A stretch of 64,000 bases of DNA, taken from positions 14,119,899 to 14,183,898 of the forward strand of contig CP053152.1 in NCBI GenBank assembly GCA_014607495.2, read 5' to 3'. The first letter of the stretch is position 1; each line of letters opens with the position of its first letter. The notes below the pieces were generated by a model. The model was not told the origin of the DNA. It was given only the letters and a program-made list of their open reading frames with translations, and made no database searches. Source of the DNA: Carposina sasakii. Its lineage: Eukaryota; Arthropoda; Insecta; Lepidoptera; Carposinidae. Of this stretch, positions 11,946 to 34,423 are shown piece after piece. The translations under genes and the position numbers were made by a program.

Positions 11946-12190
11946 GCAAGCTGAAGTGGCAATGGGCAGGGCACATAGCTCGAAGAACTGATGGCCGATG
12001 GAGTCGGAAAATTCTAGAGTGGATACCACGTATCAGCAAGCGCAGCGTGGGAAGGCCACCCGCGAGGTGGACGGATGACCTGGCCAAGGTTGCGGGCGTC
12101 GGTTGGATGCAGGCTGCTTCCGACCGGTCGGAGTGGAGGTTGTTGGGGGAGGCCTATGTCCAACAGTGGACTTCTCAGGGCTGTAAATGA
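11946..12190 (+). mobile_element. RTE-like LINE, C-terminal reverse-transcriptase fragment
   Basis: The frame reads KLKWQWAGHIARRTDGRWSR, then SVGRPPARWTDDL, then EAYVQQWTSQGCK and a stop. This is the typical carboxyl end of RTE-type reverse transcriptases in moths. About 80 codons remain, so the copy is strongly 5'-truncated and dead. It abuts a family A remnant. Confidence 0.85.
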
Positions 12191-12565
12191 TGATTCGTGT
12201 TAAACATAGACATAAAATTGTATGAAAAATATAAAATAAAGATCACAATAAATAAATCCGAAAGATTTCCTTTTCCATCAAAATATACAATGAACATCCC
12301 ACCAATATAATGATGTCATCCCTGATAGATACAACCGTATTAAACCCATATTAAAACGCATATGAACAACGTTTCAGACTACGCTAATTCAATATCCCAA
12401 ATTCTTTGTAAATCTTGCTGATAAATCCCTGCTTCAAAATGCAGCTATGTGATCACGAACGCCCTCTAGAAAAGCGTCCAATACTACTTTTCGGTTAGCA
12501 CTTCACTTCCCCACAAACTAGTAGAGATGCCATTTCCCCTTCATATGCTGGTGTTATTACATTAG
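12191..12565. other. Non-coding gap
   Basis: AT-rich sequence between the LINE fragment and the next nested element. I see no ORF, exon or structured repeat. Confidence 0.5.
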
Positions 12566-13560
12566 TGATGAAAGAGGCGCAGCCCTTAAAAAAGGACTAG
12601 CCTCTTTTTATACGACTTTGCTCTTAAATTTAAGACTTTAGCTGTTAGTCTTAAATAATACGAATCGGTCAGTTAACGTATAAGACTAGTTCCACACGAC
12701 TTAAAGGGCACTGTCCAATATTCAATAACTTACATACATATAATCACGCCTTTATCCTTTACGGGGTAGGCAGAACACCAAGGGCTGATAGAACCACATG
12801 GTGCCAATTATGACCAATTCGAAATTCAACAACTTTGGTGCTTAAATATGATTATGGTGATTGTATTTATAAAATTATTAATAAAGAAATGGAAAAAAAT
12901 TCCTCACCCGGGTGGGAATTGTATTAATATGTATAATAATGTATATATATTGTTAGACTGAAAAATACCTGGTTTATTTACTAATTAAACTATTTAATAC
13001 TAATGGCGTCGCATTGAATGTACAATCAAAATACAAGAGAACCCCCATCGCGCGGGAAACGGGACCAGACTATACAAGAACGCTAGTGCGGAAACACCGC
13101 GCATCGGATGGAGCAGCAGTGCTGTGCCACCCGTCACATCGTATTTTCTGCTATTAATATATATGTATGTACATGTAATATGTGTATGTATGTATAGTAA
13201 TGGGATTGTATTTATGATTAAAACGAAGGTGATGAGTTGCAAGTCTTTTAAATTCTTTAAGCTGTAAGTCCTTAGTTTTACGTTAAAAGAGTCCGACTAA
13301 TAAGGCTAGTCTTAGGACTGGTTGGGGACTAAAACACTGACTCAGTCGTTAGGCGTCAAATATGAGGCGAGTCTTTAATAAAAGCCTTTAAAGCAGGGGT
13401 TCCAACTTCTTTTTTCATAGACCCCTTTCAAAAGTTAACAGGTTCTGGTGGATCCCCTACTTTTCACGCCAACGTAGACCCCCATCGAGTCTCCTGTGGA
13501 CCCCTGGGGTCTACCTGGACCACTTTGGGAACCACTGCTTAAAAGCCTGAGTCTCTTTCA
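12566..13560. mobile_element. Candidate ~1-kb hAT-like element with nested insertions
   Basis: The ends share TGAAAGAG-type inverted termini and are flanked by TACATTAG/TACATTAA, an 8-bp near-perfect duplication. Inside are a truncated tRNA-like SINE (about 12857-12925), a short repeat related to 58150-58250 (GAACCACATG core) and the MITE at 13394-13537. No transposase is visible. The boundaries are an inference. Confidence 0.5.
13394..13537. mobile_element. 144-bp hAT-like MITE
   Basis: Termini are CAGGGGTTCCAA and GGGAACCACTG, the hAT pattern. It is flanked by CTTTAAAG and CTTAAAAG, an imperfect 8-bp duplication. It is nested in the larger element at 12566-13560, immediately 3' of Dhx8. 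Confidence 0.75.
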
Positions 13561-13662
13561 TACATTAAATTATACAGTAAGTAATTTGTATGATAAAAAA
13601 AACACATCTACCTACATAACATAATTAATTTATTACTCTTATTTGAACCATCTAAAATACAC

Positions 13663-24042
<10,380 letters not shown>

Positions 24043-24130
24043 TTTTGTATATATAACACTTTTTCACACAAACTCATTAAGCAAAATAAATATGCACAAA
24101 ACCAACACCACAAAAACATGCGAAAAACAT

Positions 24131-24538
24131 TTTTTTTTTTTTAGTTTATCCCGAAGGAAAGGCAAGGGGAACTAAGCCCATACAGCCATTGCCTTTAGTA
24201 AATGATTTCTGAATTTATGGGATGATAATGATGATGGTGATGAATTAAAACGACGGGAAAATCCTCAAGAACAAGTGTAAAGTTAGTCAAAATGAAAAAT
24301 AATTGCAGAAACAACTTACATGGGCCCATGAAGAGATCGTATTCCGGCTTAAGTTTTACTCAGCTTACCTGCATATGAAACCATGCACACGCACTAGATT
24401 CACATTACAAGTAATCAAAATATAACTTATCTACCAGAAAACATCACTTTACGGACACATGCAAGCCATTTCCAAATAATTTTTGATTTTCACAAGAAAA
24501 TTACACCCGCTCCCTTCCAGCTTTTCCCGCCGACTCCC
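24131..24538 (-). mobile_element. Family A copy 6 upstream of Dhx8
   Basis: A full-length reverse copy with a T12 left end. It is flanked by a perfect 14-bp target duplication CATGCGAAAAACAT (24117-24130 and 24539-24552), the clearest evidence that this family moves by retrotransposition. It starts 89 bp upstream of the Dhx8 ATG, so it may sit in that gene's promoter or 5' UTR. Confidence 0.92.
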
Positions 24539-24552
24539 CATGCGAAAAACAT

Positions 24553-25131
24553 GTACAACCACAGACCAAAGAACACATTTATTCCTAGCGAAAAAGAAGG
24601 GCAACTGAGTACAAAAAGTATCAAAGGATTAAAGGCAAGCTCACTGTTGCCATTTTACCTCACCCCCGCAAAACTGACGATAAATATGGAATGCAGGGAT
24701 AGGTAGTTACTTAGAAATGTACGATACATTCAGGAATTAGGCATTTTCACTTGCAGAAAACTCAAACCAGAGTACTGGCTCAAGTTTTCTACAAGGGAAA
24801 ATGCCCAATCCGAAATATGTACACACGTAACGATAGTCATTTTATCAAATAAAACAAGGATATTATTGTTATGAAGAATAATACATTACAATTTAATGAA
24901 ATGACACAAAAAGAAATACAATCCTTCCAAAAAATCCATCCATGATCCATCCATCCAAACCATGATAAAGGATAAACAAATAACAAAAAAACACAAAACA
25001 CTTAGTATCTTGCAAAAACTAGGTTATGAAAAAAGTCACTATCTTGGATTAAAAGTCACTATCTAAGGTTAAATCACTATGGACTGAACAACTCAGCCCC
25101 TGTAGGATTATGGCAGCTCATACTTATTATT
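24553..25131. other. Non-coding gap upstream of Dhx8
   Basis: AT-rich sequence. A weak inverted repeat lies around 24735-24800 (CATTTTCACTTGCAGAAAAC against GTTTTCTACAAGGGAAAATG). I see no coding signal. Confidence 0.4.
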
Positions 25132-25302
25132 ATTATTTTTTAATTTATCCCGAAGGAAAGGCAAGGGGAACTGAGCCCATACAGCCTAATCATTGTTTAG
25201 TAAAATGTATTCTGAATTTATGATGAATGACAAAGCGTCGGAAAAATCCTCAAGAACAAGTGTAAAGTTAGTCAAAATGAAAAATTATTGCAGAAACAAT
25301 TA
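25132..25302 (-). mobile_element. Family A copy 7, truncated
   Basis: The poly-A end and about 170 bp are present; the head is missing. Confidence 0.75.
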
Positions 25303-25367
25303 TTCTATTTCTATTACACTATCACCATTATGTACCCATATTTATGCAAATAAATGATCTGAATCTG

Positions 25368-25643
25368 AATCTAGTGCGGGTGCATGGTTTTATACGCAGG
25401 TAAGCCGAGTAAAACTTTAGCCGGATTACGATCTCTTCATGGGCGCATGTAAGTTGTTTCTGCAATAATTTTTCATTTTGACTAACTTTACACTTCTTCT
25501 TGAGGATTTTCCCGACGTTTCCATTCATCATCATTGTCATTCATCATAAATTCAGAATACATTTTACTAAACAATGATTAGGCTGTATGGGTTTAGTTCC
25601 CCTTGCCTTTCCTTCGGGATAAACTAAAAAAAAAAAAAAAAAG
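25368..25643 (+). mobile_element. Family A copy 8, 5'-truncated
   Basis: Starts within the element at CTAGTGCGGGTGCATGG and runs to a 17-A tail. Confidence 0.75.
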
Positions 25644-25662
25644 TAACATGAATTCATGATGG

Positions 25663-26069
25663 ATTCGGCGGGAAAAGCTGGAAGGGTGCAGATGTAATTT
25701 TCTTGTGAAAATCAAAAATTATTTGTAAATGGCTTGCATGTGTCCGTAAAGTGATGTTTTCTTGTAGATAAGTTATATTTTGATTACTTGTGATGTGAAT
25801 CTAGTGCGTGTGCATGGTTTTATACGCAGGTAAGCTGAGTAAAACTTTAGCCGGAATACGATCTCTTCATGGGCGCATGTAAGTTGTTTCTGCAATAATT
25901 TTTCATTTTGACTAACTTTACACTTGTTCTTGAGGATTTTCCCGACGTTTCCATTCATCATCATTGTCATTCATCATAAATTCAGAATACATTTTACTAA
26001 ACAATGATTAGGCTGTATGGGCTTAGTTCCCCTTGCCTTTCCTTCGGGATAAACTAAAAAAAAAAAAAA
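25663..26069 (+). mobile_element. Family A copy 9, full length
   Basis: Head GATTCGGCGGG to an A tail. It is flanked by a 13-bp duplication GAATTCATGATGG (25650-25662 and 26070-26082), which lies within the sequence of copy 10. Confidence 0.88.
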
Positions 26070-26291
26070 GAATTCATGATGGATGATAATGATGATGAAG
26101 AAAAAGCGCGGGAAACTTGTTTCGTGGCGGGTGTCTTTTTTATTAAAAATTAATTTTAATCGCATTTTATAGGATAAGTATTGTAGTTTTATGTCATTTG
26201 TATATATTTTTATGTAAATTTTGTATAAATTCAGTTTATTCTTCGTAGTTGGTAAGTTTTTTATATTTAATATTTTTTGGCAATTCATGCC

Positions 26292-27818
26292 ATGAATCGA
26301 CCTCCGGATTTAGATCCAGATCCTGGAGGATCTCAACCTCCAGATGTGGGTCAAAATATTATTTTACCATACGACTCCAGCATGGATACTGATGGTTCTT
26401 TGCCTAGCCGACCTGACCGTAAGCGTCGCACTGTAAGGAAACAATGTAAGGACTGTGGCAAGCGCCAACGTAAAAATCTCAAACATATGCGCGAATCTGA
26501 TTGTCATTGTTCCTCCGCCACGTTAGTCGAAAATGATAAAGTCCTGACTCCTACTTCACCTACACTTGTCCCTCCGGTATCCTCTATTATCCCTATAACT
26601 CCACCTCAAATTGGTCGTTCCCTTTATACCTCTACTGATGTTTCTCCTTTTGTCGTACAGGTTCAAAAACTTCAAACCTCCCCCAATGATAGCACTTCCC
26701 TCCACCCTGTAGAGTTTGGCAAATTTCTTAGGAATAAGTCAATTAAAAACGTTATTAATGGTAGTATTAAGAGATTGGGAAGAAATAAAATTACAATTTC
26801 ATTTTCGGAGTACAACGATGCTAATTCATTTATTAACAGCAATACACTATCTGAAAACAATTATAGAGCCTTCATTCCTTCTTACTCTGTTACAAGAATG
26901 GGTTTGGTGCGAGGAGTTCCTTCGGATTGGTCTGATGAAGATGTAATGGCAAACATCAGTGTCCCAGTAGGTTGTGGTAATGTTGTCAAAATTACGCGCT
27001 TGAATTTTAAAGTAATTGTTGACGGTGCTCCTTCATGGAAGCCATCTCAATCTGTTGTTGTTACTTTTGATGGTCAAATTCTCCCTAAAAGAATATTTAT
27101 GTGTTATAATGCTTTGCCAGTTGAACTTTACACATTCCCTACAATCCAGTGCTATAATTGCTGTAGATATGGTCACACAAAGTTACAATGTAGATCACAA
27201 CCCAGATGTTACAAATGTGGTGACTCTCATGACGGAAATTCATGTACTATTCATGATGAATGCTCTGTTTGTTGTTTATGCAATGGGTCTCACTTTGCCA
27301 TTAGCAAAGTGTGTCCAGAATTGCAGAGACAACGTAACATTAAAAAATATATGGCACAGAACTGTACTTCTTATGCTGAGGCTTCAAAATTACATCCCCC
27401 CGTAACAAAATCTTTTGCTGATGTATTAGGTTCTGCCCCTATTCAAAAATCTGTTCCATCTCATCATAATGTCATATCACCCAACTCTTCTCCTTCAAAA
27501 CATTATAAAAAAACTGTATTTAGTAAACCAAGAACTCCTTTTAATCCGGGAAAATCTTATGACAGGTCCTTCCACAAAAATCTAGTTAATGACTTTAATA
27601 ATTTTACATCCCCCAATGGTGTTGCTCTGAAAAGTAACACTTCTGATCCCTGTAATGATACAGTGCCTGTAATAGATATGATAATAAATTTAATAAACAT
27701 CCTAACTGAAAGTAACTATTTGGAACCGTACCACGCAGCTTATCTCACTAAATCTATTTCAAAAAATCAACACAACAATGGACAACATAATCCAATGGAA
27801 CTGCAGAAGTGTAATTAG
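26292..27818 (+). CDS. LINE ORF1, gag-like nucleic-acid-binding protein
   Basis: The 508-residue frame from ATG 26292 would coat the element RNA. A basic, Cys-containing N-terminal stretch (KQCKDCGKRQRKN) and a central RRM-like region are followed by CCHC zinc knuckles: CYNCCRYGHTKLQC, CYKCGDSHDGNSC and a third CCLCNGSHFAISKVC. It overlaps the start of ORF2 by 41 nt. Confidence 0.88.
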   Translation: MNRPPDLDPDPGGSQPPDVGQNIILPYDSSMDTDGSLPSRPDRKRRTVRKQCKDCGKRQRKNLKHMRESDCHCSSATLVENDKVLTPTSPTLVPPVSSIIPITPPQIGRSLYTSTDVSPFVVQVQKLQTSPNDSTSLHPVEFGKFLRNKSIKNVINGSIKRLGRNKITISFSEYNDANSFINSNTLSENNYRAFIPSYSVTRMGLVRGVPSDWSDEDVMANISVPVGCGNVVKITRLNFKVIVDGAPSWKPSQSVVVTFDGQILPKRIFMCYNALPVELYTFPTIQCYNCCRYGHTKLQCRSQPRCYKCGDSHDGNSCTIHDECSVCCLCNGSHFAISKVCPELQRQRNIKKYMAQNCTSYAEASKLHPPVTKSFADVLGSAPIQKSVPSHHNVISPNSSPSKHYKKTVFSKPRTPFNPGKSYDRSFHKNLVNDFNNFTSPNGVALKSNTSDPCNDTVPVIDMIINLINILTESNYLEPYHAAYLTKSISKNQHNNGQHNPMELQKCN

Positions 27819-30800
27819 TAAAAAAGTTGATCTAATATATTTAATCAATAAATTTGAACCATACATACTATCCATATCAGAGACCTGGCTTTTACCACAT
27901 CAATTCTTTAAAATACCTGGCTATTCATGCCACAGGAGTGATAGGTCTGATGGATATGGTGGAGTAGCCATCCTCATAAAAAATAATTTATGCTACTCAA
28001 TTCTGGATCTTCCATCACACAGTGATAGTTTCTCTACAACAGTTATAATCCATAATAACATATGTTATATGTCAGTTTATGTTCCACATCCTAGTGCTTC
28101 AATTTTTAGGGAAATTGACCAGATCATTTCAAATCTTCCAAAACCCTTTATTGTTTTGGGAGATTTTAATGCAAGACATGAAGCATGGGGAAACTCCATT
28201 ACAAATAATTTTGGTATCGAGATGTTGGACATTTTAGAATCAAACAACCTTTGTCTACTAAATGATGGTTCGCCTACACGTCTTATGGAATCCGGTTGTA
28301 GTGCTGTTGATCTTTCCTTTTGCACACCATCTCTTGCCTCATCCTTAGATTGGTCTACATATTCTTCCACATTCGGCAGTGATCATTACCCGATTATTAT
28401 AAAATTTCCTTTCAAAAAACATCAATCATCTAAAAGGTCACCATTTCTGCGTCATATTTTAATTGAATCCAATTGGAATAAATATAGGGATACTGTAAAG
28501 CAAAAGATATTCAGTTTGCCACACATAAGCTTAGATGATCAAACGTCATGTGCTGAAGCATTTTCTCATATACTACTGGAAGCGGCTAATGAAGTGTTCC
28601 CTTGTAAATCTTTCAGATCTTCTAAAATTCCTTCTCCTCCTTGGTGGGATAGTGAATGTACGGTAGCAGTAAGGGAGCGAAAAGTAGCAGAAAAAAAATA
28701 TTGTGATGATATGACACCTGAAAATTTTAGGTTACTTTCAGCTGTCATAGCATCAACAAAAAAAACTTTTTAAAAAGAAAAAGTATGACGGGTGGAGGAA
28801 GTTTTGTTTGTCTATTTCTCCAAATACTCATCCATCTGAAGTTTGGAAAAACATTAAAAGATTTAGATTAGGTATTACAGATTCATCTAAAGTTATTCCG
28901 CCTAACTTAATTGATCCATTTTTGGATAACATAGCTCCTCCCTCTGTACCATCAAGATATATTTGTCCATTTCAATCATCTCAGATATCCGAAGTTGATC
29001 ATGAATTAAATTCTGAATTCACTATTGAAGAACTTAAAGGTGTACTGTCCCATGTAAGAGATTCTTCGCCTGGTAATGATGGCATACCATATTCATTCCT
29101 AGTCAACTTGTGTGATGATTCTTTGCTATATTATTTAAAACTAATAAATCATATAGTTTCTTCATCCAATATCCCTCCTGCCTGGAAATGTCAAATTCTA
29201 ATTCCCATTTTGAAACCAGGCAAACGATCCGATGATTTTCGTTCCTATAGACCTATTGCTCTTTCTCCAGTTTTATTCAAAATTTCTGAACACCTAATTA
29301 AGAATCGATTGGAGTGGTATATTGAGAGAAATTGTCTATTATCTGATAGTCAATTTGGCTTTAGGAAGGGTAGAAGTACAATTGATAATATAAGTATTAT
29401 TTCCACAGATGTTCGTATAGCTTTTGCTAACAACGAATCTATTATAGCTTGTTTTCTGGACATAAATTCCGCGTATGATAATGTTCTAATAGATGTATTA
29501 ATAAATAAACTCTGCAAGTTAAACGTCCCTCCTCTCTTGGTCAATTACATATACAACAGCCTATATGAAAGACAAATAAGCGTAGTTATAGATGATTCTA
29601 CTAAATATACCAGACTTGTCTGGAAAGGTCTCCCTCAAGGTTCTGTATTGAGTCCCTTATTGTATAACATTTATACCAATGATTTACCACTATCTTTTGG
29701 CAATGTAGGTGTTCAAGTTTTACAATATGCTGATGACTTATTAGTTTATATTAACGCTAAAGGAAAAGATCTTATTGAACAATCATGTCGTATATTATCT
29801 TCTTCTTTAGTTCTGTTTCAAACGTGGTTGGATGATCATGGATTCTCTATCTCTGTATCCAAATCTTCTACAATGCTGTTTTCTAGAATTCGCTCTCCAC
29901 CTGCTATCACAGTCACAATGAATAACTCCCAAATTCCTTGTAAATCTAATATAAAATTTTTGGGATTTATTCTAGATTCTAAATTGACGGGTCTTGCTCA
30001 TTGTGAATACATTGTTGCAAAGTGTGAACGCAACTTGAATATACTTAGGTGTCTCTCGGGTGTTTGGTGGGGTGCCCATCCTTTCTCTTTAAAGTTGCTC
30101 TATAATGCTCTCGTAAGAAGTGTTTTGGACTATGGAACCTTCCTATTGGAGCCAGGTAGTGCAGCTGGTCTTAAGAGTTTGGATGGCATTCAATCTAAAG
30201 CCCTCAGAATTGTAAGTGGTGCCATGAAATCAAGTCCAATTAACGCATTGCAGGTTGAATGTGGTGACCCCCCTTTACAACTACGTCGACAATATTTGTG
30301 CGACAGGTTTATTTTTAAATGTGTTCAAATTGATCGTCACCCTGTACTTTCAAAAGTAGAATGGCTTAACAATCTTACTCACATATCACCTTACTTTTTA
30401 AAGAGAGGACTACCATTATTAGTCATTAGCTTCAGGAAATATTTAGACATGAAGGCTCCTGTAACTAAATCGAATTGTCATCCTCTCTTTCAGTCAACAT
30501 TTACTTCACTGATATTGAACCCGAAAATTATTTATAACTTGAACATTGGTAAAGGTAGCATTCATCATAATTCACAATTCAACTATGAAATTAACACACA
30601 TTGGCAGGGTTGGAATCTTTTATATACAGACGCTTCAAAACATAATAACAATAGTTGTGTTGGCGTAGGTGTGTATCACCAACAATACAATATCGTACAA
30701 AAAGTTAAACTTCCCCCAGAGACATCTGTTTATACTGGTGAATGTTTTGGTCTCTTGAAAGCAGTAGAATATATTATCATGCTTAAACTTAATAAATCTT

Positions 30801-31477
30801 TAATAATTACAGATTCCAAAAGTGCTCTTCAAGCCTTAGAAGCTTTTCCTTTTAAGTCTAAATCATCCTTACCTGTAATATTTGAAATTAGAGATAGGCT
30901 TGCTACTTGTTCGACAATGAACCTTGTAGTTAATTTTGTTTGGATTCCAAGTCATCGCGGAATAAGAGGGAATGAAAAGGCCGATACGTTGGCAAATGAA
31001 GCTATTCACTGTGGTGATGTAGATAGATATTCAAACTTTTCGATAGACCTTATTTCACTAGCCAAGAAATTTTTGAATGAATCGTGGATGGATAAATGGA
31101 TTTTAAGCAGTAAGACTAAAGGGAATCATTACTATCAAATTCAACCAATTATACCTGTTAAACCTTGGTTTTACAGGTATAAATTTGGTAAGACCGCTAC
31201 GTCTGTACTGATTCGCTTGCGTTTAGGACATGTCACTTCCCCTGCTCATCTTTATAAGCTCAAGATTCTAAATTCCCCTTCTTGTCTTTGTGGAGAGGAA
31301 TTTGCAGATGTCAACCATATTTTCTTTTCTTGTCTTCTGAATGATTGTTTTACTTTAATTGAAGAACTTCGTCGTCTTAAAGTGCCTTTTCCAATCAACA
31401 TGTCCTCACTCCTTCATGATATATCTATATATAGTGTCCTTGCAAAATTTATTATTGTAAATAATGTTAAAATATAA
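27778..31477 (+). pseudogene. LINE ORF2 (endonuclease-RT-RNase H), one frameshift
   Basis: 27778-28773 is an apurinic-type endonuclease: WNCRSVISKK start, SETWL, LGDFNARHEAWG and GSDHYPI motifs. It stops at a TAA right after an A8 run near 28760. The polypeptide continues in the +1 frame from about 28772 to 31477: linker, reverse transcriptase (FADD-type box QYADDLLVY; GLPQGSVLSPLLYNIY), then RNase H (LYTDASK, GECFGLLKA, TDSKSALQAL, WIPSHRGIRGNEKADTLA) and a Cys/His tail (CLCGEEFADVNHIFFSC). The break looks like one extra A in a homopolymer; a sequencing error is possible. Confidence 0.88.
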
Positions 31478-31738
31478 TTGTACATATTATAAGTATATAT
31501 TTATTGAGTATGTGTACCTAAGTATATAATATCTAATTCGTGTCTTTTTTCTTTATTTATTGGTACCTTCAGCCTTTTATTTTGTACATTATAATTTACT
31601 TATCCTATTCCATTCCTTATCCAAATTCCTCGCTTTCGTTTAGTTTCTTATTCAAATATTGTTTCCCCGTTTCACATCGTCATTGGCAGTACGCAAACCG
31701 CGTGACGCCATAAAAAAAAAAAAAAAAATGATGATGAA

Positions 31739-32031
31739 TGGAAACATCGGAAAAATCCTCAAGAACGAGTTTAAAATTAGTAAAAATCTAAAATTATTGC
31801 AGTAACAACTTACATGAGCCCATGAAGAGATCGTATTCCGACTAAAGTTTTACTCAGCTTACCTGTATATAAAACCATGCACACGCACTAGATTCACATA
31901 ACAAGTAAACAAAATATTACTTATCTACCAGAAAACATCACTTTACGGACACATGCAAGCCATTTACAAATAAATTTTGATTTTCACATGAATATTACAC
32001 CCGCTCCCTTCCAGCTTTTCCCGCCGAATCG
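31739..32031 (-). mobile_element. Family A copy 10, split by the LINE
   Basis: The rest of this copy is at 26070-26099, to the left of the LINE. Its poly-A end is missing. Confidence 0.8.
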
Positions 32032-32037
32032 CCACAT

Positions 32038-32450
32038 TTTTTATTTTATTTAGTTTATCCCGAAGGAAAGGCAAGGGGAACTAAGCCCATACAGCCTAAT
32101 CATTGTCTAGTAAAATGATTTCTGAATTTATGATGGATGATAATGATGATGATGATGATGAAACGTCGGGAAAATCCTCAAGAACAAGTGTAAAGTTAGT
32201 CAAAATGGAAAATTATTGCAGAAACAACTTACATGCGCCCATGAAGAAATCTTAATCCAGCTAAAGTTTTACTCGGCTTACCTGCATATAAAACCATGCA
32301 CACGCACTAGATTCACATCACAAGTAATCAAAATATAACTTATCTACCAGAAAACATCACTTTTCGGACACATGCAAGCCATTTACAAATAATTTTTCAT
32401 TTTCACATGAATATTACACCTGCTCCCTTCCAGCTTTTCCCGCCGAATCC
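32038..32450 (-). mobile_element. Family A copy 11, full length
   Basis: Lies between short direct repeats CCACAT (32032-32037, 32451-32456). T-rich left end; head CTTTTCCCGCCGAAT at right. Confidence 0.85.
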
Positions 32451-32559
32451 CCACATAGATGTTAAACAAACAAAATAAATTGCAGAGCACAGACTAAGTA
32501 GAGAAGCCTTGCAGAGCACATAAAAAAAATTCACAGAATGAAATTTAAGCTGCTTCTAC

Positions 32560-32924
32560 ACGACATAATCAGATTGTACAAATTATATGGTTTCGCTATC
32601 GCTTTACTTCGGCTTTGCTATTGCATATTAAGTCATCAGCCACCTTATTACCTAACTAGCAAAAGCAAAGCGATAGCGAAAATTGTACAATATTCGCCTA
32701 GAAAGATATACAAAAGAATGATTTTTTAAATGTTTGTCTGTTTGTCGGTTTGTCTGTGCGTTTGTGCACGCTAATCTTAGAAACGGCTGAACCGATTTCG
32801 ATGCAGTTTTCAGGAATATATTGTGACAGGTCCCACTTAACATATAGGCTACTTTTTATCCCGGATAATTTTGACATTTTGTTTCTCTGTAGTCCACACG
32901 GACGGAGTCGCGGGCGTCCACTAG
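32560..32924 (+). mobile_element. Helitron-like 3' end with an upstream repeat
   Basis: The 3' end has the Helitron signature: a GGACG...CGTCC hairpin, then ACTAG|T at 32924. The stretch GGCTGAACCGATTTCGATGC is typical of non-autonomous moth Helitrons. The 5' TC terminus is not evident. The left part (about 32560-32700) is an inverted repeat of the AAGCAAAGCGATAGCG family. Confidence 0.65.
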
Positions 32925-33480
32925 TTTTATACTAAATATTGTAAAATTATTAATAAATATTGTATTTATGGTTCCGATATTTATTTTTACACATTTGTAA
33001 TAATCATTTAAAATCATTAAAAATGTACATATTCGCTATTAATTCATAATTATTTTTTTGGTAAAAATGCACCGTAATCGGGTAAGAAAGACGGGCGTCT
33101 GACTTTTCATTAATTTAAATTAGCGTTTTTGTCTGTTTACAAAAACGCTTTAAAGCGAGTTTAAAGCACGTAACCCTGTCAATGCCAAAAATTGGCTACC
33201 TTTCGAAGAATACTCCTCATGTACGGCTGAACCATAAAAACTTTTTAAAAGTTATTATGAACTGTCAACTCTAATTCAACATTTGAATTACAGATTATCT
33301 AGACATCGGCATAATTTCTATCTAATCGGTTGATGATTTATTATCCCCCATGCATTGATTCAAACTAACCCATCGCCGGGTCACAGTGGATCATTTCCCA
33401 ATTTTTTAAAAACTTGTTATAATATAACTTGTAATTTTATCTAGCAAAAGCCATCAAATGCTAAGATTAGCTAAATGATG
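32925..33480. other. Non-coding gap
   Basis: AT-rich; I see nothing recognisable. Confidence 0.4.
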
Positions 33481-34423
33481 GTTTTTGAAAAGAATGAGGT
33501 AATGGCAAATTGCAAAATAATGATTGACGAAGAAAGATTGGAGCAAGTGACTGAGTTCGTGTTTGGGCTTTGGAATACCAGTCAGAGTCCGAGAATAATT
33601 GTTTAGTTAGATAATTTTATTTGTATTTATTGACAACAGCATAGATATAATAAAAATAGGACAACAGTTAGTAATTATTTTGTTCCGTAATCTTTTGCTA
33701 AAGAGCGCCAATCTAACTGTCAATTCAGTTAGGGATGGGGCGCGTATTTAGTGATGTAACAACTCGATTCGCTACTCGTGTATCTGGAGACTTTGTTTAC
33801 AAGGGATGGTAAGCATGACAAAGATATTGTAAGGAGAGTGAATGCTGGGAATCGGGTGAATTCACTTCATTCCTTTATGAGAAGCCAGAAAGTGTCGCAA
33901 GCGGTACGTCTGGCTGTTCATGGAGGTGTTTTGGTGCCGACTCTTATGTATGGAAGTGAAATTTGGGTATGGCAGAAACAAAAACACCAAAGTCAAGTGA
34001 ATGCAGTGGAAATGAGAGCATTGAGAAGTTTGTGTGGAGTCACTTTGAAAGATAGAATAAGAAATTAGATAAAAAAGTGTGGTATAAATGAGGACGTGGT
34101 GACGAAGATTGAGAAGGGTATGTTGAGGTGGTTGGACATGTGGAGAAGATGAGTGAAAGTAGACTTACAAAGAAAGTGTACAACGGAAGAGTGGATGGAA
34201 GGGTTGGAAGGGGAAGACCTCGCCGGACTTTCACCGATCAAATTGGTGAAATTCTAAAGAAAGGTCAGGTCAAGAGTACCCTAAACCGACGAGCGTGCAT
34301 GAAGAATATCATGAAAGTAGATGAAGCGAAAGAGGTGTTTCAGGATCGTAGCAAATGGAGATCCGTGATCTCTGCCTACCCCCCTGAAAAGAGGCGTGAT
34401 TATTATCTATGTATGTATTAGCC
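33480..34423 (+). mobile_element. RTE-like LINE remnant, C-terminal RT region
   Basis: Broken frames read LETLFTRDGKHDKDIVRRVN, YGSEIWVWQKQK, ALRSLCGVTLKDRIRN, then in a shifted frame [20 protein letters not shown] and [13 protein letters not shown]. An insertion of about 200 bp (roughly 33560-33775) splits the first part and is flanked by CGTGT. There are several stops and the copy is dead. Confidence 0.8.

Larger units (their letters stand above)
26100..31727 (+). mobile_element. Full-length non-LTR retrotransposon (two ORFs, RNase H)
   Basis: A 5.6-kb LINE inserted into a family A copy and flanked by an 11-bp duplication ATGATGATGAA (26089-26099 and 31728-31738), with a poly-A end. It has a 5' UTR of about 190 bp, ORF1 with CCHC knuckles, and ORF2 with endonuclease, reverse transcriptase and RNase H. 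Two ORFs plus RNase H suggest an I-like or related clade. It is near-intact: only one frameshift is visible, so insertion was probably recent. Confidence 0.92.

Noticed and set aside
28750..28800. Programmed -1 frameshift in LINE ORF2
   Set aside because: The downstream frame is +1 relative to the upstream one, and no slippery site with a fitting structure is clear. A one-base slip in the A8 run is simpler.
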